Assembly (NCBI GenBank): GCA_009760855.2
Contig: WPIO01000081.1
Span: 124,001 to 188,000, forward strand
Source: Cristatella mucedo
Lineage: Eukaryota; Bryozoa; Phylactolaemata; Cristatellidae
DNA: 64,000 nt
Direction: 5' to 3'
Each line of letters opens with the position of its first letter. The stretch's first letter is position 1. Made by a program: the position numbers and the translations under genes. Positions 10,430-52,196 of this stretch are shown here, piece after piece. Below the pieces are notes generated by a model, which ran no database searches, was not told the DNA's origin, and worked only from the letters and a program-made list of their open reading frames with translations.

Positions 10430-11643
10430 AGTGTGCCGGTCCTGTTAGTGTGCCGGGGTACGGGGTGGAAATTGGGCCTCGTGGAGGATATGCCACTAGT
10501 CCCTAGATGCGCCACTCGAAGGGTATGCCTCAATACAAAAACAGGACCGACCATCCTACGACTACAGACGCAAATGCTGAGTGCTGCTCGGTCGAGCTAG
10601 CAAAGCTCTCATAGCATACAGCATAGTGACTGGGTGCGCTTACACAATCATACAGCTTAGGATGTTGGATCTGCATGCCTTAAAATGAAATAAAATGCAC
10701 AAATCTGCTTGGCAGGTGCATGAGATAATGAATAGCTGCTACTAAAGGTCCTTAACAGCTTTCCATATTGGTTTCATAACAAAAACTATCGAGGCACCGC
10801 ATGCGCTGCCTAAGCAGACAGTAAACCATCTGTGCCATTGCCCCTCCTTATTTTTAAGGGAGTGTTAATTGTAACCTGACGATCTGAAGTTTTCCCTTAT
10901 CAGACCAGATCACTGCATCCCAGCTGAACACTTGCCAGTACGCTTGAAACAATCTTCACGAAATGCCATATGAACAAAGCAGCCTGTACAGGCTCATACA
11001 ATCGTCATGAAATGACAGTACGACTGAAACGTCTGTGAGTACAAAGCTGGTTCTGGATCAAAAGCAATTCATTGTGGACATAACACTAACAAGAGCACCA
11101 AGAGTTGCCGGATCACATGCATGGTACAGAGGCTGCAGCATCCCCATTGTTTTAAGCAGCTTAGTCTGACACACATCGTCGCCAAGGTCTGGCAGCTTCA
11201 GCAAGTGCGCAGGCCGCGCTGCTTGGCCGTGTGGAGGAGGAGGAGGAGGTGTATCACGCAGGTGGCAGCAGAGCTAGCAGCACTAACGTTTGCACTCCCA
11301 TGAAAGCTGGTCAGAATTGTTGGGCATGCCAATATGGAAGCTCCCACAAGAAACAATGGCTGCACCGTACCGGCAGCTAAAGCTATTGTGGAAGGTTTCG
11401 AGGATCTGATGCACAACAAATGCAGTGACAAGCTGTCAGGCAGTCCACTATACTGTTCAACTACTCGCGCAGGCGGGCTAAGGGACCAGAATAACGTCTC
11501 TGCCGACCAAGCACGCCCAGTGCAGCAGCTACGGCACTGGCACCTGCATCAACTGTTGACAGCAGAATATAGCACCTGGGGCCGAGAAATGAGCGGCTGT
11601 TAAAGCTAGCCTCTCGGCACGGCGGTGCCTTCAGGGTGGTCGC
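10430..11643 (-). other. Presumed SIAH 3' UTR / downstream flank
   Basis: The region lies directly downstream of the SIAH stop on the same strand. It has no recognisable repeat over most of its length and no competing exon. SIAH mRNAs commonly have long 3' UTRs. The end of transcription cannot be fixed from sequence. Confidence 0.3.
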
Positions 11644-12567
11644 TCAGCACATGCTTATTGTAACGTTAATGCCCAGATTGCCATTGTCGGCATACAGCCG
11701 CGCTATGTTGGTGTCAAAAACCAAGCAGTCACTGCTGGCGATGGCTGCCTGGACGCCATCGTGAATACTTCGCGGCGCTGCCTCCCAAGTGAGCCGGCGC
11801 CGGTGGCCGTTGAGCTCCAGACGATAGACGAAGCCTTCGGCCTGCTTCCTGGTACCGATGAGCTGCACGACTGCGTAGAACTGCTGGTGGCCGTCGTACT
11901 TCTCCTGCTTCTCGAGCACGAGCATGAAACTGTGGCCGAAGCACGACTGCATCATCACCCAGTCGACTGCGCCCGGGAGATTGATGTCCGTGGCCAGGAA
12001 GACAATGTCCTCGCCCTGGAGGGTCGTTATGCTCTTGTGATGGTGCACAAGGTGCGGCATCACGTGCTCGAGGGAGCCCTCCCACTTGCATGAGGCTCCC
12101 GGGCACGGGCAGGCGTAGGGCCGCAGCTCGCAGGCCTCCTCGTGCTCGCTCTTCTCGGTGTGCAGCAGGCTGGCGGTGCACCCGCTTGAGGCGTATCGGC
12201 ACGGGAACAACACTGCGCTGGCCACCTTCTCCATCGCCAAGTTCCTAATGTTGCCCAGCGGCCCGCGGCAGGTGGGACAGAGCTGTAGTCTCGGTCGACA
12301 CGTCTGGCAGACGATGTGCCCGTTCTGGCACTGCATGATGGGCGGCAGGGCAAAGTCGGCACACACCGGACATTCGAAGAGGCTGGCTAAGTCGGAATTC
12401 TGAGGGTGAGGGGGCTGCGGAGCCGCGACCGACGCGGCCGCGCTTGTCAGAGCGGCCGACGTCGAAGGCCCGCACGATAGGCTACCACCGCTAGCCGACT
12501 TGGGTGACTGCTGACTCTGCTGCTGACCGCTTGCCCCGATTCCTCTCGGTAGCTGCTTCTGGCTCAT
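11644..12567 (-). CDS. SIAH1: SIAH-family (seven in absentia) E3 ubiquitin-protein ligase
   Basis: RING-type E3 ligase of 307 residues that marks substrates for proteasomal degradation. An Ala/Ser/Gln-rich N-terminus (1-58) leads into the family wording [11 protein letters not shown]. The C3HC4 RING ligands are C66, C69, C80, H84, C87, C90, C97 and C100. Two SIAH zinc fingers follow (about 123-146 and 153-177), then the substrate-binding domain with the hallmark [20 protein letters not shown] (181-200) and [11 protein letters not shown], ending NVTISMC as in animal SIAH proteins. The start is ATG at 12567: it has A at -3, lies 5 nt inside a splice acceptor, and MSQ resembles the family's N-terminus. 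An upstream in-frame codon at 12603 is GTG and falls in the intron. The coding part is one exon. The N-terminal tail before the RING is about 30 residues longer than in human SIAH1. The family identity is certain; orthology to SIAH1 rather than SIAH2 is not resolved. Confidence 0.97.
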   Translation of the reverse strand: MSQKQLPRGIGASGQQQSQQSPKSASGGSLSCGPSTSAALTSAAASVAAPQPPHPQNSDLASLFECPVCADFALPPIMQCQNGHIVCQTCRPRLQLCPTCRGPLGNIRNLAMEKVASAVLFPCRYASSGCTASLLHTEKSEHEEACELRPYACPCPGASCKWEGSLEHVMPHLVHHHKSITTLQGEDIVFLATDINLPGAVDWVMMQSCFGHSFMLVLEKQEKYDGHQQFYAVVQLIGTRKQAEGFVYRLELNGHRRRLTWEAAPRSIHDGVQAAIASSDCLVFDTNIARLYADNGNLGINVTISMC

Positions 12568-12571
12568 TTTA

Positions 12572-12595
12572 TCTGCAACAACGGAGCCGTTGATC
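12572..12595 (-). other. Splice acceptor upstream of the SIAH start codon
   Basis: Read on the minus strand, a TTGTTGCAG acceptor ends at 12573 and is followed by ATAAA and the ATG. It implies one or more noncoding 5' exons further upstream (higher coordinates). Confidence 0.6.
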
Positions 12596-13012
12596 GCACG
12601 CACGAGAGAAACTGCCAGAATTCAAGCGACAGGCATGAGTTACTTTGAGCGGTGGCTGCGTTACTTTCTGTAAGCACTAGTCTAGGATGCACCCTCAGCT
12701 GCTTACGCGTGCTTTTTTGGCACGATAGTTACCAAGTTTCGCATGGGTCGCAGAACGCCAGATACCGTTAGGATACTAAGAAATCGTCACAAAGGAAATT
12801 AAGAATAGGCAGATCGCCAAGCCCATCAGAGACTAATAATGAAAACTATGGCACGGGAGAGAGAACAGGGTCTGGTCGAAGGTACGCAGGTCGGAACTAT
12901 TGGCTACACGGATACCGGATAAAACGGCGGATGGCTGGGTAGATAGCAACGATGTGAAAGATCACCCTAAGCAAGCCGGGTAATATAGAGAGATGAGTCT
13001 CAAAAAATCAAA

Positions 13013-13050
13013 ACTTACCTATCGACTACAACGAGCCACCATTACCACAA
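13013..13050 (-). other. Candidate noncoding 5' exon donor for SIAH (proximal)
   Basis: On the minus strand the sequence GATAG is followed by a consensus GTAAGT donor (GT at 13018-13017). Splicing to 12572 would remove an intron of about 446 bp. The exon's 5' end is unknown. Confidence 0.35.
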
Positions 13051-13340
13051 CCTGAACCGAAGGTACGGGACAAATAACACGGCCATTACACGAGACAGCG
13101 CACCCAAGCGGTACCTTAACTGAGAGACAGCAACGGGAGATGACGTATCATCCACCTGCCGTATTGGTTGCCCACGCTCACGTGAGATCGCCAGCCGAGC
13201 TCAAATGGAGCGGTCTGACACACCCCTTAAGGTCGTTCAGCGAGATTTGATCAAGGTCAAGGATGTTTGTTTGGGCTACAGGAAGATGTTCCTAACTCGG
13301 AACTTCATAGTGATGGCGCAGAGTATATAAAATAATCGTA

Positions 13341-13370
13341 ACTTACCATAGCAAAGACCTAAATTCTTCA
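13341..13370 (-). other. Candidate noncoding 5' exon donor for SIAH (distal)
   Basis: On the minus strand GCTATG is followed by GTAAGT (GT at 13346-13345). It is an alternative upstream exon end. The ATG at the junction cannot start the SIAH frame, because joining it to 12572 gives ATG ATA AAA TGA. Confidence 0.3.
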
Positions 13371-13735
13371 AGCTCCGTTGGGTGAGCCAAGTAATAGGAC
13401 ACACCTCCACAGGCCTAGAAATGATTTCACCCGCAAACCTTCCATCGCCAGCATTTTCGTCCGAACTTGAGGTTTGATTAGCGAATCTTTTACCAGGTAC
13501 CCTCGTTCCCCTATGATTATTGGTTCTGGACTTTTCGAGCTCTTTCTACCAATGAAAAGGCATCGAGTAGAGGACAGTGCACCGAGAATCCGGCAGGCAG
13601 CCATGTGACTGGAGACTGCTTCATTCTTCATTCTTAATCGCTCGCCGACACTCCATGCAGATGCTGAAAGGGTGTTCTGTTTGTGCAGTTAGATGTTTTT
13701 TATTAATGAGCTATTGATCTCAGTCAATAAAAATA
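13371..13735. other. Unassigned SIAH upstream flank
   Basis: A minus-strand frame at 13368-13631 has no recognisable domain. No repeat was identified. Confidence 0.3.
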
Positions 13736-13739
13736 CCGA

Positions 13740-13855
13740 TACGCATACTAATAATAATACTTATACTAATACCGATAGTCCCACAGATAACTCAAATCGA
13801 TCTCTTTCTAGGCACTATGCATGCCCCGTGAAGGAAGCACGATAAAACGGTTAGC
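13740..13855 (-). mobile_element. Diverged LINE-A tail copy
   Basis: TAATAATAATACTTATACTA is followed by decayed reverse LINE-A end blocks: ATAACTCAAATCGATCTCTT, TCTAGGCACTATGCATG and GAAGGAAGCACGATAAAACG. Confidence 0.65.
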
Positions 13856-14690
13856 AGTAGCATTCGTACTGTCAACAGGCATGGCATTGTTAGTGGTGAT
13901 ACGCACAGCGTCGACATGTACGGTCATCCACAGTGACCGCGATCATGCTAGGTCGTCCCTCAGACGATTTACCAAATCATCCCCCTGCGGCCGATCTGTT
14001 TACACAAATGGTCGCTCAGAATCAGCGAAAGCTCCATGTGCTGATATCGCTGCTCGTTGCGGTCGAGTACTAGGGTGGCAGAGGAGAAGAAGAAGTAATA
14101 ATAATAATAATAATGCACTACTCACGTGAGTAGTCGCTCAGCACTGTCTGCACTAGCAGCCCAAGCAGCATCCAAATGGTTACTCCGGTATTGGAAAGGC
14201 GCCGGTTACACTAGGGTTGGGGTGCGTTATCTGGGGCGAACATGAATAAGACGTACTTCGCATCTATCTCTGCACCTTACAACGAGCCGGGAATTTCTTA
14301 GTGCACGGGCTTCGCAGCATGTCTAGCAGTCACACTTTTCGATATGGATGGAGCCGGAGACGCCGATTAGAAACGGAGACGGTCAGAGGTAGCGTTGCAC
14401 GAAGGATCGAGCAAACGAGACAGGAGACGGGAAAATGCGAAAGCAGCACTTAGAGCAGAATTTGGAAAAAGAAATGACTCGGGACGTGTACCAGCGTTCC
14501 GCCAAGAGACCTCTTATTTTCACGATTTACATCCTCTATCCTACATGTTTCCATCACAATAGAGGCTTTGTTGTGTGCAGATTACAAGTGACTGAACCTT
14601 TGCTTTGATCACTCCCTGCCGTCTCGAACCTCGGACTTGCTCAGCTCCCCGAGCAGGTTGTATTGCCGAAGAACTTTGCACTTCCTTGGC
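13856..14690. other. Unassigned stretch
   Basis: Contains a short (TAA)n at 14097-14114 that may be a relic LINE-A tail. No exon or clear repeat is otherwise visible. Confidence 0.4.
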
Positions 14691-14694
14691 AGCA

Positions 14695-15665
14695 AACTAG
14701 GTCCAATTGATGGCAATAAAACCGACTTGCTAGTTATGGAAAAACCTTGCGCACTAGCTCAGCAATCGCAGTCTAGTCTCGACGTAGCTCAGCCAGCACA
14801 TCTCTTGTAGTAATTTCACTGACACCGCACACAGAAATTCGCGGCTCTCCTATGTTAAGACACTTTAGCCCAGCTGGTCGGTCGACATTCAAGTACAAGT
14901 CTGCAACTCCTTACGCATTAAGTCGCTCCCAGTTGGCGAGAGAAAGGGCAGCTGGGCTTTTCTGTTACAAACTTCGCACACTTCTGCCACGTCATACCAC
15001 TTCGTTCCAATATGCACTGACTTCTCACAAAGCGGCATATACAATTCAAGGCTCAGTCACTCACTTATTAGTCTCTACATCGTCTCGCTACGGCCAACTT
15101 ATCATAATTACTTCTAAATCAGGCCCACTCTTCCACAAAAGCTATTCCGGTGATGGTCAATTAATCTTGCCTAACGAACTTGAAATCTCTTGGAGACCTA
15201 CATTCAGTGATTATGCCAACAAAGCCTCTCAAACTTGCCTCCAATCTACTAGTTATGTGCAAACCAAGTGTAATTCAGAAATCGGAAAGGCTAACGCTCA
15301 AAATCGGCTCTGCCAGCATATCACCTGTTGAATCTGCACGAAATCTTTGGTGTTATGTTCCAAAGTGACCTTTCATTAGACGACCACACCAGCTCCACAA
15401 TCAATTTGCCTACTTGCAGTTACATAACATTGCTAAAACTCGGTCTTGCTTAGACAGTGATACCACATCTAAATTTATTCATGCATTTGTGACATCCCGT
15501 CTCAAATCCTGTAACTCACTGCTTGCTGGCCTACCGGCCTGTGCACTCAGGCGCTTACAGCTTGTGCAAAACTCGGAGCATCGTAGATTGCTCGTGCTTT
15601 GACCATCGAGAAGCAGCAAATACCGATGTCTCGTCCTTGTAGCAGTCGCTCTGGTCAGCCGCCGC
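14695..15665 (+). mobile_element. LINE-A RT/C-terminal fragment, broken
   Basis: A decayed NKTDLLVM block near 14715 corresponds to DDKTNLLVMGKPSVIQ in other copies. The same block recurs at 15235-15280 as LLVMCKPSVIQKSERL, followed by LKIGSASISPVESARNL, then LDDHTSSTINLPT, FIHAFVTSRL and LVQNSEHR in several frames. These match LINE-A at 29220-29430 and 57820-58220. Stops and frameshifts mark a pseudogene, and the double occurrence suggests a duplication or insertion inside the copy. Confidence 0.75.
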
Positions 15666-15939
15666 TAATTTATTCGGCATAGTTTCTAAGCATCTTAACA
15701 ACTACCTTGGCCCAGAGCAGGATTTTGAAATAATACAATAATACAATTTGGGCTAAGTACACTAGAAACGCACCTTGAGCAATAGAGGAACTAAGCCAGG
15801 CCCCTGCACAGAGGTGTGAGCAAGGAATAGAAGATCTGCCTGCTCTATCCCTAGCTCCGTCTATCCATCTCCGTCTCTAGCTCTGGTAAGATTGAAAGCC
15901 AGCCACTGTGGTAGGTTGTCCTTAATACATTACAGCGAT

Positions 15940-16535
15940 ATAATAATACATATGAAATACATTTGCATAGCGCACTCGGAGAACCTAATCACTTTCTAGG
16001 CACTTCACGTGTGCTGACGTGGCGTGAAGATCTAAAATGATGACTTGCTGTGGATGTTGTTTTCCATGCGTCGCGACGTCAGGTGCTGAGCTGGAGACCT
16101 TCTCGGCAGGCAATCGTGATTAAGTAATCGAGCCGATCACACGTAGATATGGTTAGTAGCAGCAGACACAATTTCAACATGCATCACCACACAAAAGACA
16201 AATCACAAGTAACCACTAAATGCTGCAATAAACATGTGTTTTAAGCTTTTTTTAATGTCGTCATGTCACGGGATGTTGTTACGTCAGTCGGAGCAGGCTT
16301 TGGGATCAAATGAACTCAGGGCACCGTCTTCAAAGGTTTCAAGGTTTGTATGAGGTATAGCTAGATTAGAGTCAGAACAATGGATGGTACTATTCTTGGC
16401 CTAGTAGGGGAGTATTCTGATAGGTAGGCTGGAGCCACAGAATGTAGGGACCTAAAAGTAAGTGACAGAACCTTGAAGTCGACACTCTGCCTGTGCAGAT
16501 CTTCGAGTAGTGGTGTGATGTGGCTTCTGTGATGC
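15940..16535 (-). mobile_element. LINE-A 3' region, reverse orientation
   Basis: The element starts with the reverse of the terminal stem-loop (GCGCACTCGGAGAACCTAAT, then TCTAGGCACTTCACG) next to TAATAATACAT. It continues through the reverse 3' UTR (CACTAAATGCTG...) into the antisense of the RT C-terminus (16240-16535). Confidence 0.75.
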
Positions 16536-16540
16536 TCTCG

Positions 16541-16730
16541 GTGAGCCGTGATGGCACACTAGGTAAGGCGGTTGTTTTCATGACCTCAGTCCCGAGGTCG
16601 TGGGTTCGATTCCTGCGGTGGGCGATCCTTTATCGTCACTGCAAGCGGTGGTGATAGCCGTAAAGGCTCTTCTGTCGCTATGCAAATAGATGCTGTTTAA
16701 GCAGCTAGGATTTATTTATTTATTTACTCA
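16541..16730 (+). mobile_element. SINE-1, well-preserved copy
   Basis: tRNA-derived SINE. The head contains an A-box-like TGGCACACTAGGTAAGGCGG and a canonical B box GGGTTCGATTCC. A body with the CACTGCAAGCGGTGG hairpin and AAAGGCTCTTCTGTCGC follows, then CAGCTAGGATTTATTTATTT as the (TTTA)n tail. It sits at the junction with a reverse LINE-B-like fragment and probably inserted into it. It is not a tRNA gene: no cloverleaf acceptor stem closes. Confidence 0.85.
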
Positions 16731-17110
16731 CGACAGACAAGCCAGTTAGTCGAGTATAGTTGAGGTAGCGAATGGCTTGAAAGTAGCAGCTCACGAAGGC
16801 TTGAACGTAAATGCCACAGCAAGCAGCAGGCAAGATGTCGTTTCGTAATTATTTCGGAAGCGAGTTCCCATAAGTCCTCGAAGGACCTGCCTGTCAGTTT
16901 CGAGTCGGCATTGACAATGTCCACTGATCTGGGACAGGAGAGAGGGCTTTTTTTTAGGTAGGTGATGCCAGTTTGAGGTCTACCTTCTGCTTGAAATGCA
17001 GCCATTGTAGGATGGTAAGTAGTAGCTTGACTTGGCAGTTCAGACGTTTACGAAAGCTCAGCCTAGCTGCTGAGTTTTTGGCCAACTGCAAGGATCTTAT
17101 CGCCCAGCCA
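16731..17110 (-). mobile_element. LINE-B-like C-terminal fragment
   Basis: On the minus strand the frame at 16724-17005 contains GRSFEDLWELAS followed by a Leu-rich segment collinear with the LINE-B end (SFSSAGPRLWNSL...). A diverged upstream part continues to about 17110. A third related family is possible. Confidence 0.5.
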
Positions 17111-17299
17111 GTCTAGATGGGAGGACACGTCTACATAGATTCAAGGGGACGCCAAAAATAAAGGCAGTTTTAGCTGGACTAGCACGTTAGATGACTGCAC
17201 TGGCCAAAGATTGTGCATATTTGCTGGCATAAGAAGAGGGTAAAGATTTCCGTTGCTTGGAATGAAAACTTTTGCCATAAAACTGTTGCCACCAATCTC

Positions 17300-18730
17300 A
17301 AAAAGGTTGCATAGAATAGTTGAGCTATAGCTGAGCTAGGAGCTCGGATCAGATAGCTCTAGCCATTTTACAGGGCCGCAGGTGCTCAGGTAAACAACCT
17401 ACACAATTGCAAAGATGTATACACTAGCTCACTTCCAGTCACATGTCTCACCATTAACGCCAGGCATTCTCAGTTGTTAAGGATTTGTGGCTACGGCACT
17501 CGGTCTTCTATCAACCCACCGACAACCTTTCAAGCTTCCAATAGTGCTCTGCCGATTGTGGTTTTGGCTCTGTACTTGTGCTGGGCAACAGCTGACAGCC
17601 ATGCTGGCATTATAAGGCTGAGTACCTGCGTATGGACAACTTCACGGCTCGCCGGCGCGGGTACACAGGTAATCTGGTTATACTTTCAAATTGGATGCAA
17701 TACCGCTTTGACGATGAACCAGAAGCATGGTTCCCACAACCTTTACTAGGTCAGTAGGATTACCTTGTACTATTAGGGCCAGCGATTGGCAAAAACTCCC
17801 AAACAGCATTACTGACAAGTAATCAATCCGACTAAAGCTGTAGTGTTCACCTTGACAACGGGCCTAACGAATCCTGGCAGAGTATCCAATAAACACAAAA
17901 TAAAACACAAAGTAAACACAACTGACAGAAACCAAGGCAGAGACAAGGAGCCCGGCAAACTGCAGCTGGCGGAGCTGGAGCGACCCGTGCAATAAGCAAA
18001 CGTCGCTTAATGCTCACCAATCGTCCGATAGCTGCTTTGCTGCGCCCAGCACGCAGAGAGCGAGCAGGTTTGGCTCGATACGGCAGAGAATTAGCCGACA
18101 TCAAAGCTCCTCAACTGCCATCCTAGCAGCCGACCCATCACTGGAATGCTGCACAGGTAGCCGTTAGTTTCATTGAATCGGCAGGCCTATACAAAGCTAC
18201 AGGCTTAATGATGGCCCGGTCAGATGCATGTTTTTGCTACGAAACTTTGAATGGCCATTGCTGACCGATAAGGATATTGTGCTTTGGCGCAGTCTGCAAT
18301 AACTATCCGGAACACACACACAATGTACTGGCCACATATGGTGCAAGTTCTTCACAAAAAGCATAAAACCCCGAGTACAACCGTAAACCATGAGCTGCCA
18401 GCAGCTTTGTTGATAGGAGTCATTGCTTTATCTGCCGAAAATAGGAAGCCACTCAAAGCAGCTTGTGGCTGCACAGCTGCTTAATGCTGGCTCCGGAATT
18501 TTGGGCAGATTGCGATCGCTTGGAGTTGTGGTAAAGTCAAAATTAGCGCAGATCGCCTGCAGCTTCGCATGCACGTCTTGGGTATGCACTTGGTCGAACC
18601 TTTCGAATCACGGCGACAGCATGCAAGCTTTACGCTGGACAAAAACTGGTGTCGAGCACAGGGAAACTGACGATAGCTGCTATCAGCACCGCGTCTCTTG
18701 GAGACCAAATAGGGGGCATAATTGAGGAGT
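17300..18730 (-). other. Spinster gene 3' flank / possible 3' UTR
   Basis: The region lies directly downstream of the spinster stop on the same strand. I found no exon, no transposon and no clear minus-strand AATAAA close to the stop. The transcript end is undetermined. Confidence 0.3.
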
Positions 18731-50223
<31,493 letters not shown>

Positions 50224-50227
<4 letters not shown>

Positions 50228-50247
50228 TCACCGACTGAGCCTAGCAT
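50224..50247 (-). promoter_or_regulatory. Upstream ORF overlapping the spinster start codon
   Basis: On the minus strand an ATG at 50247 opens seven codons (MLGSVGE). Its TGA overlaps the main ATG as ATGA. It would act only if transcription starts upstream of 50247. Confidence 0.4.
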
Positions 50248-50279
50248 CACGCGAACTTCCGGCGACCTTTGGCAGAGTC

Positions 50280-50285
50280 TATATA
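50280..50285 (-). promoter_or_regulatory. TATA-like element upstream of the spinster gene
   Basis: GGTATATAGA on the minus strand lies 53-58 bp before the ATG, in a GC-rich setting. If it is used, transcription would start near 50250 with a leader of about 25 nt. Confidence 0.35.
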
Positions 50286-51096
50286 CCGGCGGGGGATTAG
50301 CGGAACGGGGTTGACCCACGGCTCGTTCGGTGAAGCTGAGGAAAGCTTAAAGGAAGTCGGATATTGCATTCGTATGCTACAAACAGCTGAAGTTTTATAT
50401 CATTTTAAATTCGACGATTTCGGAGGGTAGAGGGAACGCGGTCGAGAGGAGATCGACTCCAGCTCTGGCGCTGCTGGCGCGCCGCCATGGATACCGTTCG
50501 GAGTGGTCAGCTCTCAGCACCTGGCCGCCAGCGCGTCGCCGCGGGACGTCGTGCCCCCCGGGGGGGGGGGGAGATGGGGGTGGACCGGGGTGGCGTCGCC
50601 GCTGGGTCGCCGAGCTACCGGCGAGTGCGCTGTATAGCCGCTGCCCTCAAGCAGCTGCATCATGCGGAGATTAGGAATTGAGGCGTTTCGCCGCCAGGCG
50701 AGCGATCCGTTTTTCTTAGCGAAGGCTCAAAAAGGAGGCCAGCGCGGTGCTCAGTCGCCGTGCGCGTCCCGGATCGGAGCGACAGTAATAATTCGCTCAA
50801 AGAGCTGCTTGCATCTTTGCAGTTGCCAAGGAGGTTAATCCTTGAGAGACAGGTCCTAAGAGACGACGCGCGCTCCGAGCGGCGCCCAGAGAGGCTTGAC
50901 GCGAGTCGGGGTGGACGCTTCTTTTTTGACGAGAGTTCGGGCGGCGCTTTTTCCGAGAGCTTCAGGCTCTTTCAGATTGGACACTTGACTAGTCGCTTGC
51001 AGTGACGTCAGAGCCTTGGTTTTTGGCGGAGCGCAATCGGCGCGCTGCCTGAAGCTGCTGCTTCTCCGGCGGCGAGGGGGCCGCTGCTATAGGATG

Positions 51097-51134
51097 CGGC
51101 AGCAGAGAGACGCGCGCGCGTCTCTCTGCTGCCG
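51097..51134. repeat. Perfect 38-bp palindrome
   Basis: Two 19-bp arms with no spacer. The left arm begins CGGCAGCAGAGAGACGCGC and the right arm is its exact complement, centred on an alternating CG run. The flanking bases do not extend it. Confidence 0.97.
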
Positions 51135-51573
51135 TTATCGTGCACAAGCCGGCCAAGCGCCAGGCCTATTTTTGCAGCATTCATTTGCTGGAATTTTACC
51201 TGTACGGCGACCGGAATCTCGACCGAGAGCGCGGAATCGCATCGGTCGGCCGCGCATGCGGTGCTGTGCGCCGGGAATCTCTTTTAACCTTAAAACGAGT
51301 GCCTCACCCCCTGTATCGACGTTAGATTCGGCGCTCTGAAATGCATGTCATCCAAATAGGCATTTTGGCTTTCGCGAGCTTTCCGTGTCGGAGTGGCGAT
51401 CGTCAACTGTGTACGATCCGAGCTTTTCTAGCGGAAAGCATCCGCGTCAACTGAAGTCTCTGCAGCGGCGACTAAGAGATTGCCGTAGGAATAAAAAAGC
51501 ATTCTGGGACGGTAGGCTCTCGCGTTGCAGCTTCGGACCCTACGAATGGAAGTACGAAGTGTCGTTTTAGACG

Positions 51574-51597
51574 ACGCCCGGAAAAGTTTCCGGGCGT
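51574..51597. repeat. Perfect inverted repeat, 11-bp arms
   Basis: ACGCCCGGAAA and TTTCCGGGCGT are separated by two bases. It starts 4 bp after the TAG of the plus-strand open frame 51340-51570. Confidence 0.95.
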
Positions 51598-51671
51598 TGC
51601 ACTAGCTCGGTGCAGCTGCTATGACTTCTCCGAATTGGGCGCAGCTACTTTTTCGGTAAGGGCTTCTACAA

Positions 51672-51795
51672 TTATAATAATAATAATAATAATGCACTTG
51701 ATAAAGCGTCCTCACAAAACTCAATCTCTTTCTAGGCGCTTTACATTTGGTGCATAGGGAAATGCAATTGAATGGTGAGTAATATCATGCTTGAT
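51672..51795 (-). mobile_element. LINE-A tail copy with (TAA)n
   Basis: (TAA)n, then the reverse terminal stem-loop (AAGCGTCCTCACAAAACTCA ... TAGGCGCTTTACATTTGGTG) and about 50 bp of reverse 3' UTR (GAATGGTGAGTAATATCATG). Confidence 0.85.
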
Positions 51796-52100
51796 ATTCT
51801 ATGCCTGCCTTATCGGCGATTGACTCATCTAGGTACGGCGACTGAGTCTACCTTAAAAAAAAGCCTTTTTTTCTCACGAAGCTACGCACTTGAGATGCGC
51901 GGCAAACGAAGCTGGCACGGCGGTGCACCGTTGACGCAAAACTTAAAGTCTGTCTCCAGACCTCCAGTCTGTCTCCAGCCGTCAGGCGAAGGAAGATGCT
52001 AAACATCATTTTTGCACCCCTCGATGAAGTCTATAGGCGAATAACTGTGTGCTCGGATCGTAGCGAGTCGCCTAAGGATTTCAACGCGTCGGCCAGGACG

Positions 52101-52196
52101 CTACCGGCTGCTCCAGGATGATACCGGCTGCTCCAGGATGCTACCGGCTGCTCCAGGATGATACCAGCTGCTACAGGATGCTACCGGCTGCTCCAG
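52101..52196 (+). repeat. 20-bp minisatellite, about 4.8 units
   Basis: The unit is CTACCGGCTGCTCCAGGATG. Units alternate between starts CTACC and ATACC, giving a 40-bp higher-order period. Confidence 0.95.

Larger units (their letters stand above)
50300..51660. other. GC-rich promoter-side region of the spinster gene
   Basis: CpG-rich DNA with a G12 run at 50560-50571, a perfect 38-bp palindrome and a perfect 11-bp-arm hairpin. Plus-strand frames (50760-51005, 51140-51325, 51340-51570) are open but in different frames and resemble no family I know. A divergent gene start is possible but unsupported. Confidence 0.35.

Noticed and set aside
11729-12475. Other open frames across the SIAH exon on both strands
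   Set aside because: They are shadows of the SIAH coding frame, whose protein is unmistakable.
12568-12603. 12-residue N-terminal extension of the SIAH frame
   Set aside because: The codon at 12603 is GTG and the segment contains the splice acceptor (TTGTTGCAG); the ATG at 12567 is the start.
16541-16640. Possible tRNA genes at the SINE-1 heads (also 56645, 63048, 46050)
   Set aside because: A and B boxes are present, but no full cloverleaf with acceptor stem can be drawn and the same body and tail follow each copy, so they are SINEs.
52101-52196. CRISPR-like array
   Set aside because: The 20-bp units are directly tandem with no spacers, and the DNA is eukaryotic.
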